In this document: one piece after another, positions 14,421 through 24,169 of the stretch | Layout: every line of letters begins with the position of its first letter | How positions within the stretch are numbered: position 1 is the stretch's first letter | The notes under the pieces: generated by a model | What the model saw: the letters and a program-made list of their open reading frames with translations, nothing else | Database searches by the model: none | What the model was told of the DNA's origin: nothing | DNA from: a virus | Length of the DNA stretch: 46,328 nucleotides | Virus record (IMG/VR): IMGVR_UViG_3300042541_001972 | Coordinates: 1 to 46,328 of that record | Reading direction: 5' to 3' (one strand) | Position numbers and translations under genes: made by a program

Positions 14421-16418
14421 ATGGCAACCACCGTACCAGTCAATTTCACGCTGACAGCAAGCGACGCGGCAAGCACCAAACTCGCCTTGCTGAAAGCGAA
14501 AATCGAAGGCTTGACCGCGCCGGTAGACGCCATTAAATCCAAGTTTGCAGGCATGTCTCAGGCTATGAATCTGGGCGGTGTGTCTACAGCTTTGACCAAT
14601 CTCAGGGCACAGTTCGCACAGTCTGCAACGATGGTTGGCGCTGGTGGCTTGGTTGCTGCTGGTGGCGTGATGGCGCTTACAACCGCGCTGATTAAAAACT
14701 CAGTTGCGACTGCAGCGGCGATGGATGACTTGGCAGACCTTAGCCAAAAATACAAAGTCAGCCTTCCTGCTCTAGAAACATACAAGGCTCTGGGCGATGA
14801 AATCGGCGTAAGCGTTGAAGGCGTGGCTAAAGCGCATGGATTTTTGGCGCAAAAACTTGTTGAAGCATCTTCTGGCGAAAAAGGTGCGGTTGCCATGCTT
14901 AAGGGCGTTGGCATTGACAAAGTTGGTTTAAATAAATCAGCAGAGTCTGTGTTTATTGAGATTGCCGAAGTGTTCAATAAATCGAATAAAGATTCTGATG
15001 ATCTTTTAAAAATTGACTTTGCTAAAAAAGTATTTGGGAAAGCTGGAATTGATATTATTCCGCTACTTGAAGCGGGGCCGGAGGTGTTTAAAAAATCGTT
15101 AATCGATTTGCAAACAACAGGGAGAAGCTTCTCTGCTGCGCAATATGCAGCCGCAGGCGCAGCTGATTCGGCATGGAAGCGCTCCATGGGGATCATGAAG
15201 GGATTGCAGTTTGAAATCGGTTTAGCCACATTGCCAGCGGTGCATGCCTTGTCGGATGCAATCGATAAGGCTTTCCTTGGCGAAGGTCGCGGAAAACTTA
15301 TCGAAATATTCAAGCAACTGGGCGACAAACTGGCAATCCTGCTGCCTCAGATGCTCGAAAAGCTACCAAAAGTCGCTGATTCCATCGCAAACATCACCGG
15401 CAAGGTGTTGGCGTTTGGCAACTTGGTCGGATGGGAAAACCTGATGCTGGGTGGTTTTGTGATGCTGGCATCGCCATTCATCATGAGCGCTGCGGGGTTG
15501 GTTCTGGCGCTGGCCAAGGTGGGCGTGGCTGTGGGCGTTGTTGCCTTCAATGCGGCGGCGCAATTGGTGCCAGCTTTGATCGCCACCGCCTTGCAGTTCA
15601 CTAAAAATATTGCGCTGGCATGGGCATTCGGTGGGCCGCTCGGGGTATTGCGTCAACTGTTCGCCATGACTGCCATCGGTGCTGTATCGGCATCGGGTGG
15701 ATTGAGTGCGCTCAGTGTTGCTTTCATGGGTGCCATGCGTTCCGTGCTGGCGTTCAGCGCGGCCTTGCTGACGAATCCTGTGACTTGGGTGGTTCTGGCC
15801 ATCGCTGGCGCTGCGTACCTGATTTATGACAACTGGGGCGGCATCAGCAGCTTCTTTGGTGGGCTGTGGGACGGCATCGTTCAAGGCGTCGCGCCTGTGA
15901 TGTCAGTTTTAGAGGGTTTGGCTGTGCCATTTCAGGCATTGGCACCGGTTGTGACTTGGATTAAAGGCGTGTTTTCTGACTTCTTTTCGTCTGGCTCCAA
16001 GGGTGCGCAGGACTGGAGCAACGCGGGTCAATTGGCCGGCGGCATCATTGCTGGCGTATTCAAGGGCTTGCTGACACCCATCACGCTGGTGCTTGATGCG
16101 ATCTTGACCGTCAACAGTGCTTTTGACGTGTTGGCTGGCAGAAAAGCAAGCCTTGAGGTTTCTACGCTGACTAAAAACCTGTGGACTGAAGCGCCCGCAA
16201 ATCCAGTCGCAAAAGCCCAATTGGCAGCGGCTGCAAAACAAGAGGCAACCACACCAGCCGTTCAAGCGGCGGTGGCCGCACAGCAGACGCGCGTGACCTT
16301 TGATGGGCAAATCAAAATTCACGTCACATCCGACGGGAAACCGCAAGTCAAAGAAGCAACGACCGGCATGTCCGGCGTCAAGATGAATGTGTCCAACGGT
16401 TTAATGAATGTGGGCTAA
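14421..16418 (+). CDS. Tail tape measure protein
   Basis: 665 residues, begins directly after the frameshift stop. Ala/Leu/Lys-rich helical N-terminus, hydrophobic stretches at about 72-95, 341-385 and 414-473, a Trp/Gly segment (DNWGGISSFFGGLWDGIVQG) near 472-491, and a Gln/Ala-rich tail. This is the usual architecture of tape measures with membrane-like segments thought to help DNA entry. By the roughly 0.15 nm per residue rule its length suggests a tail near 100 nm, an estimate only. Confidence 0.88.
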   Translation: MATTVPVNFTLTASDAASTKLALLKAKIEGLTAPVDAIKSKFAGMSQAMNLGGVSTALTNLRAQFAQSATMVGAGGLVAAGGVMALTTALIKNSVATAAAMDDLADLSQKYKVSLPALETYKALGDEIGVSVEGVAKAHGFLAQKLVEASSGEKGAVAMLKGVGIDKVGLNKSAESVFIEIAEVFNKSNKDSDDLLKIDFAKKVFGKAGIDIIPLLEAGPEVFKKSLIDLQTTGRSFSAAQYAAAGAADSAWKRSMGIMKGLQFEIGLATLPAVHALSDAIDKAFLGEGRGKLIEIFKQLGDKLAILLPQMLEKLPKVADSIANITGKVLAFGNLVGWENLMLGGFVMLASPFIMSAAGLVLALAKVGVAVGVVAFNAAAQLVPALIATALQFTKNIALAWAFGGPLGVLRQLFAMTAIGAVSASGGLSALSVAFMGAMRSVLAFSAALLTNPVTWVVLAIAGAAYLIYDNWGGISSFFGGLWDGIVQGVAPVMSVLEGLAVPFQALAPVVTWIKGVFSDFFSSGSKGAQDWSNAGQLAGGIIAGVFKGLLTPITLVLDAILTVNSAFDVLAGRKASLEVSTLTKNLWTEAPANPVAKAQLAAAAKQEATTPAVQAAVAAQQTRVTFDGQIKIHVTSDGKPQVKEATTGMSGVKMNVSNGLMNVG

Positions 16419-16421
16419 ACA

Positions 16422-17645
16422 ATGACATGGCGTGACAATCTACGCGAAGCCAGCTTTCGCGGTGCCGTGTTCTATGTGGACACCAGCTCGGGGCAGTTTG
16501 GGCGCAGGAAACAGGTGCATGAATTCCCGCAGCGCGACAAGAATTACACCGAAGACCTTGGCCGAAAAGCGCGGATGATCGACTTCACGGGCTACGTGAT
16601 TGCCGATACTCTGAACGCATTCGACCACTGGCCAGCGCGTGATGCGGTGATTGCCGCATGCGAAGAATTTGGAGCCGGCACGCTGGTTCACCCGTATTTT
16701 GGTGAAATGGAAGGCTATCTGGATGTCACGGTAGACGAACATTCAGAAGCGGACGGCGGCAAGGCTGTATTTAAATTTCACTTTGTCGAAGGCGGTGAAT
16801 TCGAGTTTGCATCCGACATTGACACCTACGGCCGCACCAGCTACGACACTGAGCAAGTTTATGAGTCGTTGGGCTTAGAGTTCTCAAAAGAGTACCTGAC
16901 CACCGATGTGCAGGGCTTTGTTGTAGCCGATGCGCTGGCCGCGTTCAAGCAATTGGCTGGGAGCTTGGCAGGCGGTGGCATGCGCATCAGCAAACCTGAA
17001 GAATGGCGTACAGCCATGAACACGCTTGAATTTGCGGGTTCCAATGGTGCCATTTATGACGGTGCCATGATGGCCGCTGCGGTCATCACCGTGATTCGAG
17101 CGAGCGACAGTGTGGACAGCCTGCACAATTTCAGCCGTCCAACCGTGCCAGCGATTCAAACCGTGGGGCGCGCGACGCAATCGAATAATCAGGATGCCAT
17201 TGTCAACCTGGTGAAAACGGCGGCTGCGGCGCGGCGCGCGGAATTGGCTATCAATCTGTCGACTTTCAGCCAGCGTGCTGGCGTTGATTCTGTGAGCATG
17301 CGTGGTGTCCCAAAGTGGGTCAGCCGCAGCGACTTGGGGCAAGAGCGCGGCTATGTGGCTGGTGTGTTATCGGACGAACTCAAGGAATTGAGCGCCCTGA
17401 AAATCTACCCGGTCACACAAGCCAAGTTGCAGGCCGTCAAAACGTCGATTGTTCAGCACCTGACAAAGCTGGGCGAACACCTGGCACGGACAACGACCGT
17501 GAGCTACCAAACATCCATGCCAGCCGTGAGGGTGGCGTACCAGCATTACGGGTTGTTGCGTGATGACGAAATCGTGGCGCGAAACCGCATCGTCAACCCG
17601 CTATTTATCCCAATGCATTCAAACATCGAACTGTTGACACAATGA
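16422..17645 (+). CDS. Baseplate / 'DNA circularisation' protein, Mu gp43-like
   Basis: 407 residues. The first 95 residues show the DNA_circ_N signature: WRDNLREASFRGAVFYVDTS, GRRKQVHEFPQRDKNYTEDL, then GRKARMIDFTGYVIADTLNA and a G-A-G-TLVHPYFGE core. In Mu-type tails this protein links tube and baseplate hub; the family name is historical. Overlaps the next gene by 4 bases. Confidence 0.85.
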   Translation: MTWRDNLREASFRGAVFYVDTSSGQFGRRKQVHEFPQRDKNYTEDLGRKARMIDFTGYVIADTLNAFDHWPARDAVIAACEEFGAGTLVHPYFGEMEGYLDVTVDEHSEADGGKAVFKFHFVEGGEFEFASDIDTYGRTSYDTEQVYESLGLEFSKEYLTTDVQGFVVADALAAFKQLAGSLAGGGMRISKPEEWRTAMNTLEFAGSNGAIYDGAMMAAAVITVIRASDSVDSLHNFSRPTVPAIQTVGRATQSNNQDAIVNLVKTAAAARRAELAINLSTFSQRAGVDSVSMRGVPKWVSRSDLGQERGYVAGVLSDELKELSALKIYPVTQAKLQAVKTSIVQHLTKLGEHLARTTTVSYQTSMPAVRVAYQHYGLLRDDEIVARNRIVNPLFIPMHSNIELLTQ

Positions 17646-18778
17646 CCGACGACCGCGAACAAAACAAGGTCACGCTCAGAATCAATGGGACAGACTATTG
17701 GGGCTGGAAATCAGCCTCTACGCTGAATGCGCTGGAATGTATCACCAACAGCTTCAATGTCAGTGTCAGCGACCGCTGGCCAGGCATGGAAGATGCATGG
17801 ACGATCACCAAAGGCGACGCCTGCGAAGTGCTGATCGGCACTGATTTGGTGCTGACCGGCTATATCGAGAAGGTTCACGTCAAGTTTGATTCCAAATCGC
17901 ACACCATCACCGTGACAGGGCGGGGTAAAACCTGCGATCTGGTGGATTGTTCAGCGGCACCGCAAGAATGGGTCGAAGTGGACATGAACGGCATCACCGC
18001 CGAGATCATCGCGCCGTTTGGACTTGGTTTGGTCGAAGAAGTCAAAACCGACATTCTGAACAAATACGCGATTAATGTGGGTGATACCTGCCACTGTGCC
18101 ATTGAAAAAATGGCGAATATGCAGGGTGTTTTGGTGATTACCAATGAGTTGGGCGACCTGGTGATTACCCGCGCCGGCCTGTCTGGTGAAGCCGACGACA
18201 TGCTGGTTTTGGGTGGCAACCTGCTAGAAGCCGAGCTGGATGATGACGCGACGCACCTTTTCAGCGAAATCAAGGTGAAGGGGCAAGCCAACACGTCAAC
18301 TGTTGCAAAGACACAGGATCCGTATGAAACGACGGTGCTTTCCCGCACCGGTATTGCAAACGACGGGTCAGGCCATCCACCGATTGATCGGTTCAGGCCC
18401 CTGATTATCGTCACTGAAGAACAAGCACTCGAGGCTGATTGTGCTTTTCGCGCCGGCTGGGAGGCCAGCACCCGCACCGCAAAAGGCAAAAAACTTGTGT
18501 GCAAAGTGCAGGGATGGCGTCAAACGACCGGCGTGCTGTGGAAGTTAAACACGCTGGTTCGTGTGGACTGCCCATGGTCGCGAACTGAAGAACAGTGGCT
18601 GATCAGCTCAGTCAATCACAAGATTGGCGACAAAGAGGGGTCAACGACAGACCTGATCTTGTTCAAACCAGAGGCATTCCAAGTGTTGCCATCGATTCCA
18701 GCGGCCAAAGCGCCCAAGAAGCAACCGCAATTGAGCGGTGTTGCTGCAAAACAATTGAGCGGAGTGGCTAAAAAATGA
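17642..18778 (+). CDS. Baseplate hub protein, Mu gp44 (gpP)-like
   Basis: 378 residues. VTLRINGTDYWGWKSASTLN, then SFNVSVSDRWPG and an ITVTGRGKTCDLVDCSA block match gp27/gpP-type hub proteins, whose first domain mimics a tube ring. The C-terminal end has a short duplication QLSGVAAK/QLSGVAKK. It would trimerise above the spike made by the next gene, which overlaps by 4 bases. Confidence 0.85.
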   Translation: MTDDREQNKVTLRINGTDYWGWKSASTLNALECITNSFNVSVSDRWPGMEDAWTITKGDACEVLIGTDLVLTGYIEKVHVKFDSKSHTITVTGRGKTCDLVDCSAAPQEWVEVDMNGITAEIIAPFGLGLVEEVKTDILNKYAINVGDTCHCAIEKMANMQGVLVITNELGDLVITRAGLSGEADDMLVLGGNLLEAELDDDATHLFSEIKVKGQANTSTVAKTQDPYETTVLSRTGIANDGSGHPPIDRFRPLIIVTEEQALEADCAFRAGWEASTRTAKGKKLVCKVQGWRQTTGVLWKLNTLVRVDCPWSRTEEQWLISSVNHKIGDKEGSTTDLILFKPEAFQVLPSIPAAKAPKKQPQLSGVAAKQLSGVAKK

Positions 18779-19452
18779 CCCCAAGCGACTTTGCAAAATT
18801 CACGGCTGAGACGAAAACCCGCGTCAAGGGCATGATTCGCCGTCTGGTGCGCAAAGACATCTATCCAGACCTGCCAGGTCAGGAGCATCTTGTCGAAGTG
18901 CTGGAAGACGAACTACACGACAACGTGGAAACCGCCGAAAGCTACGGCCACACCGCGGTACCACCTGATGACATCGTAGAAGGCATCGCGGCTTTTCTGG
19001 GTGGAAACTCAGATCACGGCATGATTTTGGCTTGGCTGGATAAAACCTACCGGCCTACCGACTTAGGACCGGGCGAACTGTGCACCTACACCATTTGGCA
19101 GCATGAACTTCGCTTTATAGAGGGGTATCTGTATCTCAGACACCCAGACGGGCACGAAATCGAAATGAATGCCGACGAGGTGATTGTCAAACACAATTCC
19201 GGCCATCTCATCACGATGAAGCCTGGCATTGTCGAAGTCAAACACAGCGAGTTGCACAAGTTCATTTTGGAGCCTGACCGCATCGCGCGGGTAGAGGCAG
19301 ACGAATTCATAGTTGACGCGAAATTTACCGTGAATGGAAACGCCGACTTTACAGGCGCGACTGTTCGACACGGCACAAAAAACATCGGAAAAACACATAC
19401 ACATGGCGGCGTATCGGTGGGCACAGCAGACTCCGACGTACCGAACCCCTAA
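18775..19452 (+). CDS. Baseplate spike protein, Mu gp45 / P2 gpV-like
   Basis: 225 residues. N-terminal helical part, an OB-like middle, then repeated beta strands (IEMNADEVIVKHNSGHLITM, VEVKHSELHKF, ARVEADEFIVDAKFTVNGNA) typical of a triple-stranded beta helix. It ends KTHTHGGVSVGTADSDVPNP; the H-x-H near the tip is the usual metal site of phage central spikes. Pierces the outer membrane on contraction. Confidence 0.88.
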   Translation: MTPSDFAKFTAETKTRVKGMIRRLVRKDIYPDLPGQEHLVEVLEDELHDNVETAESYGHTAVPPDDIVEGIAAFLGGNSDHGMILAWLDKTYRPTDLGPGELCTYTIWQHELRFIEGYLYLRHPDGHEIEMNADEVIVKHNSGHLITMKPGIVEVKHSELHKFILEPDRIARVEADEFIVDAKFTVNGNADFTGATVRHGTKNIGKTHTHGGVSVGTADSDVPNP

Positions 19453-19455
19453 AAA

Positions 19456-19938
19456 ATGGACTTAAAACTGAACATGGGCTGCGACATGCCCTACTGTGCT
19501 GACCTGTCCGTTTTATGTGGCGACCTCGAAACCGGCAATGAAATAGTGACCGCAGCGGTCATCTGCCTGTTCACCAACCGCCGCGCGCGGGATGATGACA
19601 ACTTGCCTGATCCTGGCAGTCAGGACAAGCGGGGCTGGTGGGGTAGTGAATTACTGGGCTTCGATTTTGGCTCACGGCTTTGGCTTTTAGAGCGTTCAAG
19701 AAATACGCGGCAAGCAGTTTTATCAGCCCGTGACTACTGCAAAGAAGCGCTGCAAACGCTGGTTGATTTCAAAATTTGCAACAAATTCAGTGTTGACGTT
19801 GACGCGCATTGCCCGGACACGCTGGCACTTCACATCACTCTGTACGAACCTTGCGGAAAAGTGCAAGGCTGGCAATTTCAATACGCATGGCGCATTTCCA
19901 AGATGGAAAGCTGCGCACCCATCCCTAACCACTGCTAA
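19456..19938 (+). CDS. Baseplate wedge protein, Mu gp46-like (gpW/gp25 type)
   Basis: 160 residues. The GP46 pattern is clear: VICLFTNRRARDDDNLPDPG, DKRGWWGSELLGFDFGSRLWLLERSR, then an ALQTLVDFKICNKFSVD segment. Part of the wedge that surrounds the hub and fixes the first sheath ring. Unusually many cysteines for the family (about seven). Separated by 3 bases from both neighbours. Confidence 0.87.
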   Translation: MDLKLNMGCDMPYCADLSVLCGDLETGNEIVTAAVICLFTNRRARDDDNLPDPGSQDKRGWWGSELLGFDFGSRLWLLERSRNTRQAVLSARDYCKEALQTLVDFKICNKFSVDVDAHCPDTLALHITLYEPCGKVQGWQFQYAWRISKMESCAPIPNHC

Positions 19939-19941
19939 AAA

Positions 19942-20994
19942 ATGCCATTTTTCAGACCAACACGACAAGAGCTATTTGAGCAAGGCGCGAACGAAATCAA
20001 CGCTTTGGTTCCCAATGGCGACGCACGGCTACCGTTTGGCATTCTGAACGTCTTTGCTGTCATTTGGGCGGGGCTGACCGACGGCTTGCATCAGGTACTG
20101 GTATATTTGTCTCGCCAGTTCTTTGCGCACTTGGCAGACACGGAATACCTCGAGCTGATCGGAATTGATTACGCCATCTACCGCAAGGCAGCGGCTAAAG
20201 CAGGCGGTTATGTCACGGTCACGGGAACCGCTGGGTCAATCGTTCCTGTAGGCACAGTCCTACGACGGGTTGACGGCGTTCGCTATGTGGCGACCGGCGG
20301 TATCACCATACCTCCGCTTGGCGTGGCGACCTTGCAAGTTCTGGCTGAAAAAGTCGGTCTGATTGGTAACAGCGCAGCGGCTACGATTTTGAAGCCAACC
20401 AGCCCATTGGCAGGAGTGACAAGTATCGTCGTTTCAGTCGGTACATTGGCCGGCGGCACGGAAACGGAAACAGACGAAGAGCTGCGAGCTCGGATTCTGT
20501 ACCGCCGTCGCAATCCACCAGGTGCCGGAACCCGCTCGGATTGGAGCCGCTGGGCGCTCGAGCTTCCTGGTGCAACCCGTGTTTGGGTAACGTCGGTACC
20601 ATACGGCTACGGCACGGTTCGCGTGATGTTTGCCATGGACAACAATGGCACGATACCTTCAGCGCAGAGCTTGCTCGACATGGCCGCGCACTTGGAGCAA
20701 TACACGCCCATGGGTTCAGAGTTGTTTGTTGAACCAACCGTATTTCTACCCGTCAACTTCACGATTCACGACCTGCCCAATGGCGACCCAGCCATTCGCC
20801 AAGCGATCACCAACGAACTGACAGACCTGCTTTACCGAGAAGGTGGGCCAGGTCAAACAATCCCGATTTCACACATCACGGAGGCGATCAGCGGTGCATC
20901 TGGCGAATATGACCATGTGCTGACAGTTCCATCCGCTCCGATTGTGGTGCCATACAACGGCATCGCCGCCCTTGGCACGATTACTTGGGTTTAA
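19942..20994 (+). CDS. Baseplate J-like protein, Mu gp47-like
   Basis: 350 residues (Mu gp47 about 360). PFFRPTRQELFEQGANEINA, a LIGIDYAIYRKAAAKAGGYV core, GTAGSIVPVGTVLRRVDGVR and ETETDEELRARILYRRRNPP are signature parts of the Baseplate_J family. It connects wedge and fibre attachment proteins. Confidence 0.92.
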   Translation: MPFFRPTRQELFEQGANEINALVPNGDARLPFGILNVFAVIWAGLTDGLHQVLVYLSRQFFAHLADTEYLELIGIDYAIYRKAAAKAGGYVTVTGTAGSIVPVGTVLRRVDGVRYVATGGITIPPLGVATLQVLAEKVGLIGNSAAATILKPTSPLAGVTSIVVSVGTLAGGTETETDEELRARILYRRRNPPGAGTRSDWSRWALELPGATRVWVTSVPYGYGTVRVMFAMDNNGTIPSAQSLLDMAAHLEQYTPMGSELFVEPTVFLPVNFTIHDLPNGDPAIRQAITNELTDLLYREGGPGQTIPISHITEAISGASGEYDHVLTVPSAPIVVPYNGIAALGTITWV

Positions 20995-20997
20995 AGC

Positions 20998-21765
20998 ATG
21001 GCAAACGAAAACTGCGAAACCGTCATAGACGGTAGCGGGTGCCATCCTGTCAACGCCACGGCCGGCCGCATGTGCGGCTACTTGCCAGAGGACTATGCAG
21101 AGGCGGCGCTCAAATTAGAGCCGTTCGGGTTGGCTTGGTGCAAGGAATTCGGAACCATCAAAGCGGCAATTTACCGTGCCTTTGGTGGTTTGCTGGCCTA
21201 TGTTGACGAGCGCATCTGTGCTTTGGTTAAAGAATCTCGCCCCTGTGCGACTGATGAAATGCTCCCTGAATGGGAGGTTGAATTTGGCCTGCCAAGCGAC
21301 TGCATGCGCGGCATATATCCGACCGACATTGAGGGTCGCAAGCGTGCTGTATGCGCTGCGTACTTAGGGCAGGGTATCCAGACACTGCCACAAATGCAGG
21401 CGTTTCTAAGAAATGCGCTGGATTGTCCACATCTGGTGCTTGAAATCAACCACGACGCCGGCCTGATAAATCACGTTTGTGTCTACAACATCAGTGCGAC
21501 GGACATCAATTACGTTCACAACGTCGTCGGCGGTTACGGCGAACTTTGCGGTGTCTATGGCAGCTCCGCTGGCCAGCCGCTGCAGATTTGCGATCCAGAC
21601 CAAGTGTTTGGCCCGTATTGCTCGATTGTTTGGCACAACGTCGTGGGTGGATGGTATGGCGGTGTCGGTCAGCCCCTGATGGTTGGCCGCGAAAAGTGGC
21701 AGCTACTGATTTGTTTGATGGACAAGCATCTACCGGCACATGTGCGCTGGGAAGTTTGCAACTAA
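20998..21765 (+). CDS. Baseplate/tail protein, Mu gp48-like (DUF2313)
   Basis: 255 residues. GYLPEDYAEAALKLEPFGLA, AIYRAFGGLLAYVDERICAL, the TDEMLPEWEVEFGLPSDCM block and GRKRAVCAAYLGQGIQTLPQ match DUF2313/gp48. The C-terminal part is Cys-rich and carries two repeats of a NVVGGYGEL/NVVGGWYGGV motif. Caps the baseplate edge where tail fibres attach, which are encoded next. Confidence 0.85.
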   Translation: MANENCETVIDGSGCHPVNATAGRMCGYLPEDYAEAALKLEPFGLAWCKEFGTIKAAIYRAFGGLLAYVDERICALVKESRPCATDEMLPEWEVEFGLPSDCMRGIYPTDIEGRKRAVCAAYLGQGIQTLPQMQAFLRNALDCPHLVLEINHDAGLINHVCVYNISATDINYVHNVVGGYGELCGVYGSSAGQPLQICDPDQVFGPYCSIVWHNVVGGWYGGVGQPLMVGREKWQLLICLMDKHLPAHVRWEVCN

Positions 21766-21777
21766 GAAAGAGGAATC

Positions 21778-22539
21778 ATGGATTTAATCACGCACGTACC
21801 TGGAATCACCAATTCAGCCGCATTCACGCCGGGCGCAAATACGCCATCGCCGTGGAACACAAGCCACACTGGATTGACCGATGGCACCAGCCCAAACAAC
21901 GCCACGAAAAACATGGCGGAAATCTATAACCGATTGCTGCTTGAACGTGCGGCCATCATTCAGGATGCGGGGCTTGTAATTGACTATAACAATTGGACGC
22001 AGATGACCACTGCAATCCGATTACTTGGAGTAGGTCACGGTGGGTCATGTCCAGTGACGGGGCCGGCCAACCCGCCGACAGCTGCAGCGCCTTACACCCG
22101 CTATACATCGGTCACACCCTATTTTGAAGAGTGGGCGTGGAACGGTGTTGCATGGGGTGTGGTCTCAAAAGATTACCGATATTCAGCATTTCAGCCTAGC
22201 GTGAATATCACTGCAGGTGCAACTGTCACGCTAATTAGCGCGGTAGTTCCACGCAGCGGAAGGATCTATGCATCTGGCGTCGTCTGTGGCCTGAGTAATT
22301 CAGCAAGTCTGAATGCCCTTGTTTCAAATTTGAAGCTGACCCGATTGGGCGTCCCGACGACGCTAGCAGACAGTCAGTCAAAGGATGACGCGAACGCCAA
22401 CGGCCAATACGTGCTGACCAGGCCGCAGGCTCCCATTGACGTGTTGGCTGGGGACACTATTTCAACCATCGCTACAACAACAGGTGGCACATTGCTCAGT
22501 GCTGCGAACGGCAACGCGATCTATTACCAATACGTCTAA
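21778..22539 (+). CDS. Tail fibre / fibre-linker protein
   Basis: 253 residues; AGAAAGAGGA before ATG 21778 is a good ribosome site. The N-terminal segment resembles fibre adaptor regions (ITHVPGITNSAAFTPGANTP, ATKNMAEIYNRLLLERAAII, VIDYNNWTQMTTAIRLL). The rest is Thr/Ser/Ala-rich beta sequence. Located between the last baseplate gene and the tailspike, so it probably anchors the spike or serves as a short fibre. Confidence 0.65.
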   Translation: MDLITHVPGITNSAAFTPGANTPSPWNTSHTGLTDGTSPNNATKNMAEIYNRLLLERAAIIQDAGLVIDYNNWTQMTTAIRLLGVGHGGSCPVTGPANPPTAAAPYTRYTSVTPYFEEWAWNGVAWGVVSKDYRYSAFQPSVNITAGATVTLISAVVPRSGRIYASGVVCGLSNSASLNALVSNLKLTRLGVPTTLADSQSKDDANANGQYVLTRPQAPIDVLAGDTISTIATTTGGTLLSAANGNAIYYQYV

Positions 22540-22547
22540 GGTACAAA

Positions 22548-23750
22548 ATGGCAAAAAACGTATATGATTTCATGTCTCGCGAAGAGCGTAGTGACTTTAA
22601 CTGCGACTCAACCTTAGACCACACACCCACAATTCTCCGTGCGATGGACTCGATGCCAAAGGGCGGCATACTGGATTACCCCGCTGGAACGATCAATGTC
22701 ACCGGAGAGATCGTCACTAGCATCAGCGGGTTCACACACCGTGGCGAAGGAAAAGAAGCAACGAAGATCGTCCAAAAATCTAAGACATCTGATTCGTTCG
22801 TTTTCAACTCGACTCAGTATTCCGGCACGAAAGGGATGACCATATCCAACGCATCCAAACCAACGGGCGGTTGGGCTGTGCGGTTCCGGAAAACAGGCCA
22901 GTACGGCTGTTTTTTCTCTTTCGCTGAGGACCTTTTACTCCAAGACGGCTTTAACGGCGTCGACATAAGTTCGTCCACAGAGTCCCGCGTTAACAAAATC
23001 CACCTTCGACGCCCATATGGAACAAATGGCGTGAAGATTGGCGGAACCAACTACGGTGACAGCGGGTCGTTCCGAGCTGTTTTGGAAGACATCGTAGGCG
23101 ACACGGTGGACAACGGCAACAAGGGCATTGTTTGGTACAACCAAGACAGCTATTCATACTCGCTGGTTATCAACAAGTGTACTGGCCTGAACGGCGGAAA
23201 ACTGTTTACCCAAACCGACACAGAAAACAAACCAGACTCGGCACCCATGTGGTGCTATGCATGGGACTTCGAGGGGGACCACAACCATAACAACAGCATC
23301 GAACTGATTGCGGGCGAAGGTTTTGTTATGAGCGGGTCATGGATTGGCTCATCCATCCGGGGCGGTGGCATTGTGGTTGCGGGAAGCCACAAGGGTGAAA
23401 TTGACGTATCAACCACCCGCATCATGGGCAACTATCACAACGGGATATTGGTACAAGGTGGGCCGGTCGAAGTAAGCATTCACGACAATCAGATCGGAGC
23501 CAATAGCCAAATTGGTGCTGGGCAGTGTCACGGCGTCATCATGGGTTCAAACGCTGCACGATTCCGCATCCGAGACAACCGCATTGGAAGTCTTGCGGTG
23601 GGTGGTGCAACTCAAGGCTATGGCGTCTTCGTGATGGGCGGGGCATCGTCCGACTACCACATCACCGGCAACAGCGTGAGCGGCAACCTCTTGGGTGGCG
23701 TGATGAACGGAGCGCCAAGCCCGACCGGCGTGGTCAGCGGGAATATTTGA
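22548..23750 (+). CDS. Tailspike with right-handed beta-helix (pectate-lyase-like fold)
   Basis: 400 residues. MAKNVYDFMSREERSDF is like the short N-terminal entry of pectate_lyase_3 tailspikes; GGILDYPAGTINVTGEIVTS is the first coil, and NYHNGILVQGGPVEVSIHDN plus YHITGNSVSGNLLGGVMNG are parallel beta-helix coils with Asn ladders. No catalytic residues can be assigned. It probably binds or degrades a surface polysaccharide of the host. Terminator follows. Confidence 0.8.
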   Translation: MAKNVYDFMSREERSDFNCDSTLDHTPTILRAMDSMPKGGILDYPAGTINVTGEIVTSISGFTHRGEGKEATKIVQKSKTSDSFVFNSTQYSGTKGMTISNASKPTGGWAVRFRKTGQYGCFFSFAEDLLLQDGFNGVDISSSTESRVNKIHLRRPYGTNGVKIGGTNYGDSGSFRAVLEDIVGDTVDNGNKGIVWYNQDSYSYSLVINKCTGLNGGKLFTQTDTENKPDSAPMWCYAWDFEGDHNHNNSIELIAGEGFVMSGSWIGSSIRGGGIVVAGSHKGEIDVSTTRIMGNYHNGILVQGGPVEVSIHDNQIGANSQIGAGQCHGVIMGSNAARFRIRDNRIGSLAVGGATQGYGVFVMGGASSDYHITGNSVSGNLLGGVMNGAPSPTGVVSGNI

Positions 23751-23775
23751 TAGTAATTGCTCTGTTATTAAGCGT

Positions 23776-23795
23776 GCCCTGATGGGCTTTTTTTT
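23776..23795 (+). terminator. Intrinsic terminator after tailspike gene
   Basis: GCCC (23776-23779), loop TGAT, GGGC (23784-23787) and a run of eight T. Short stem but strong T tract. It separates the core tail operon from the accessory adhesion genes. Confidence 0.65.
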
Positions 23796-23818
23796 CGTCT
23801 ATACATAGGTAAAACCCC

Positions 23819-24169
23819 ATGACTGACTGCTGCGAATCCGCGCAAACCCACATCATAGGGAGCGCTTTTAGCCTTGTTTTGGTCGGTGGTGCGGCTCCTG
23901 AATCGCCCTTAAACGAGGGCGGCGTCCCTGTGGTGAATACCAGCGAGTGGGGCGTGGCGCTCGGACTGGTGCCCGTTTCTGGCGCCATCATCATGGTAGA
24001 CGGAACTTGGGTGAGCCCCATCGCGCCGCACAGCATGAAGTTTGAGCAAGCCGATACCAGCGTCTGGCCGCGTGGTTCGTATGGACTGCGATTGTTCTAC
24101 ACAGCTCCATTGCCAGACGGTCGCGTTTTCAAACAAGACACCGACATGATGTTGGAGGTCAAACGATGA
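23819..24169 (+). CDS. Hypothetical virion-associated protein upstream of collagen-like gene
   Basis: 116 residues from ATG 23819. Beta-rich with [35 protein letters not shown] and a final [20 protein letters not shown]; it looks like one immunoglobulin-like or fibre-tip domain. Two neighbouring cysteines at 4-5. Overlaps the collagen-like gene by 4 bases (ATGA), so the two are likely made together. No family recognised. Confidence 0.55.
   Translation: MTDCCESAQTHIIGSAFSLVLVGGAAPESPLNEGGVPVVNTSEWGVALGLVPVSGAIIMVDGTWVSPIAPHSMKFEQADTSVWPRGSYGLRLFYTAPLPDGRVFKQDTDMMLEVKR

Noticed and set aside
14558-15328. 256-codon minus-strand frame inside the tape measure gene
   Set aside because: It is Ser/Pro/Ala-rich as expected from the complement of an Ala/Lys/Leu gene, with no ribosome site or operon partner.
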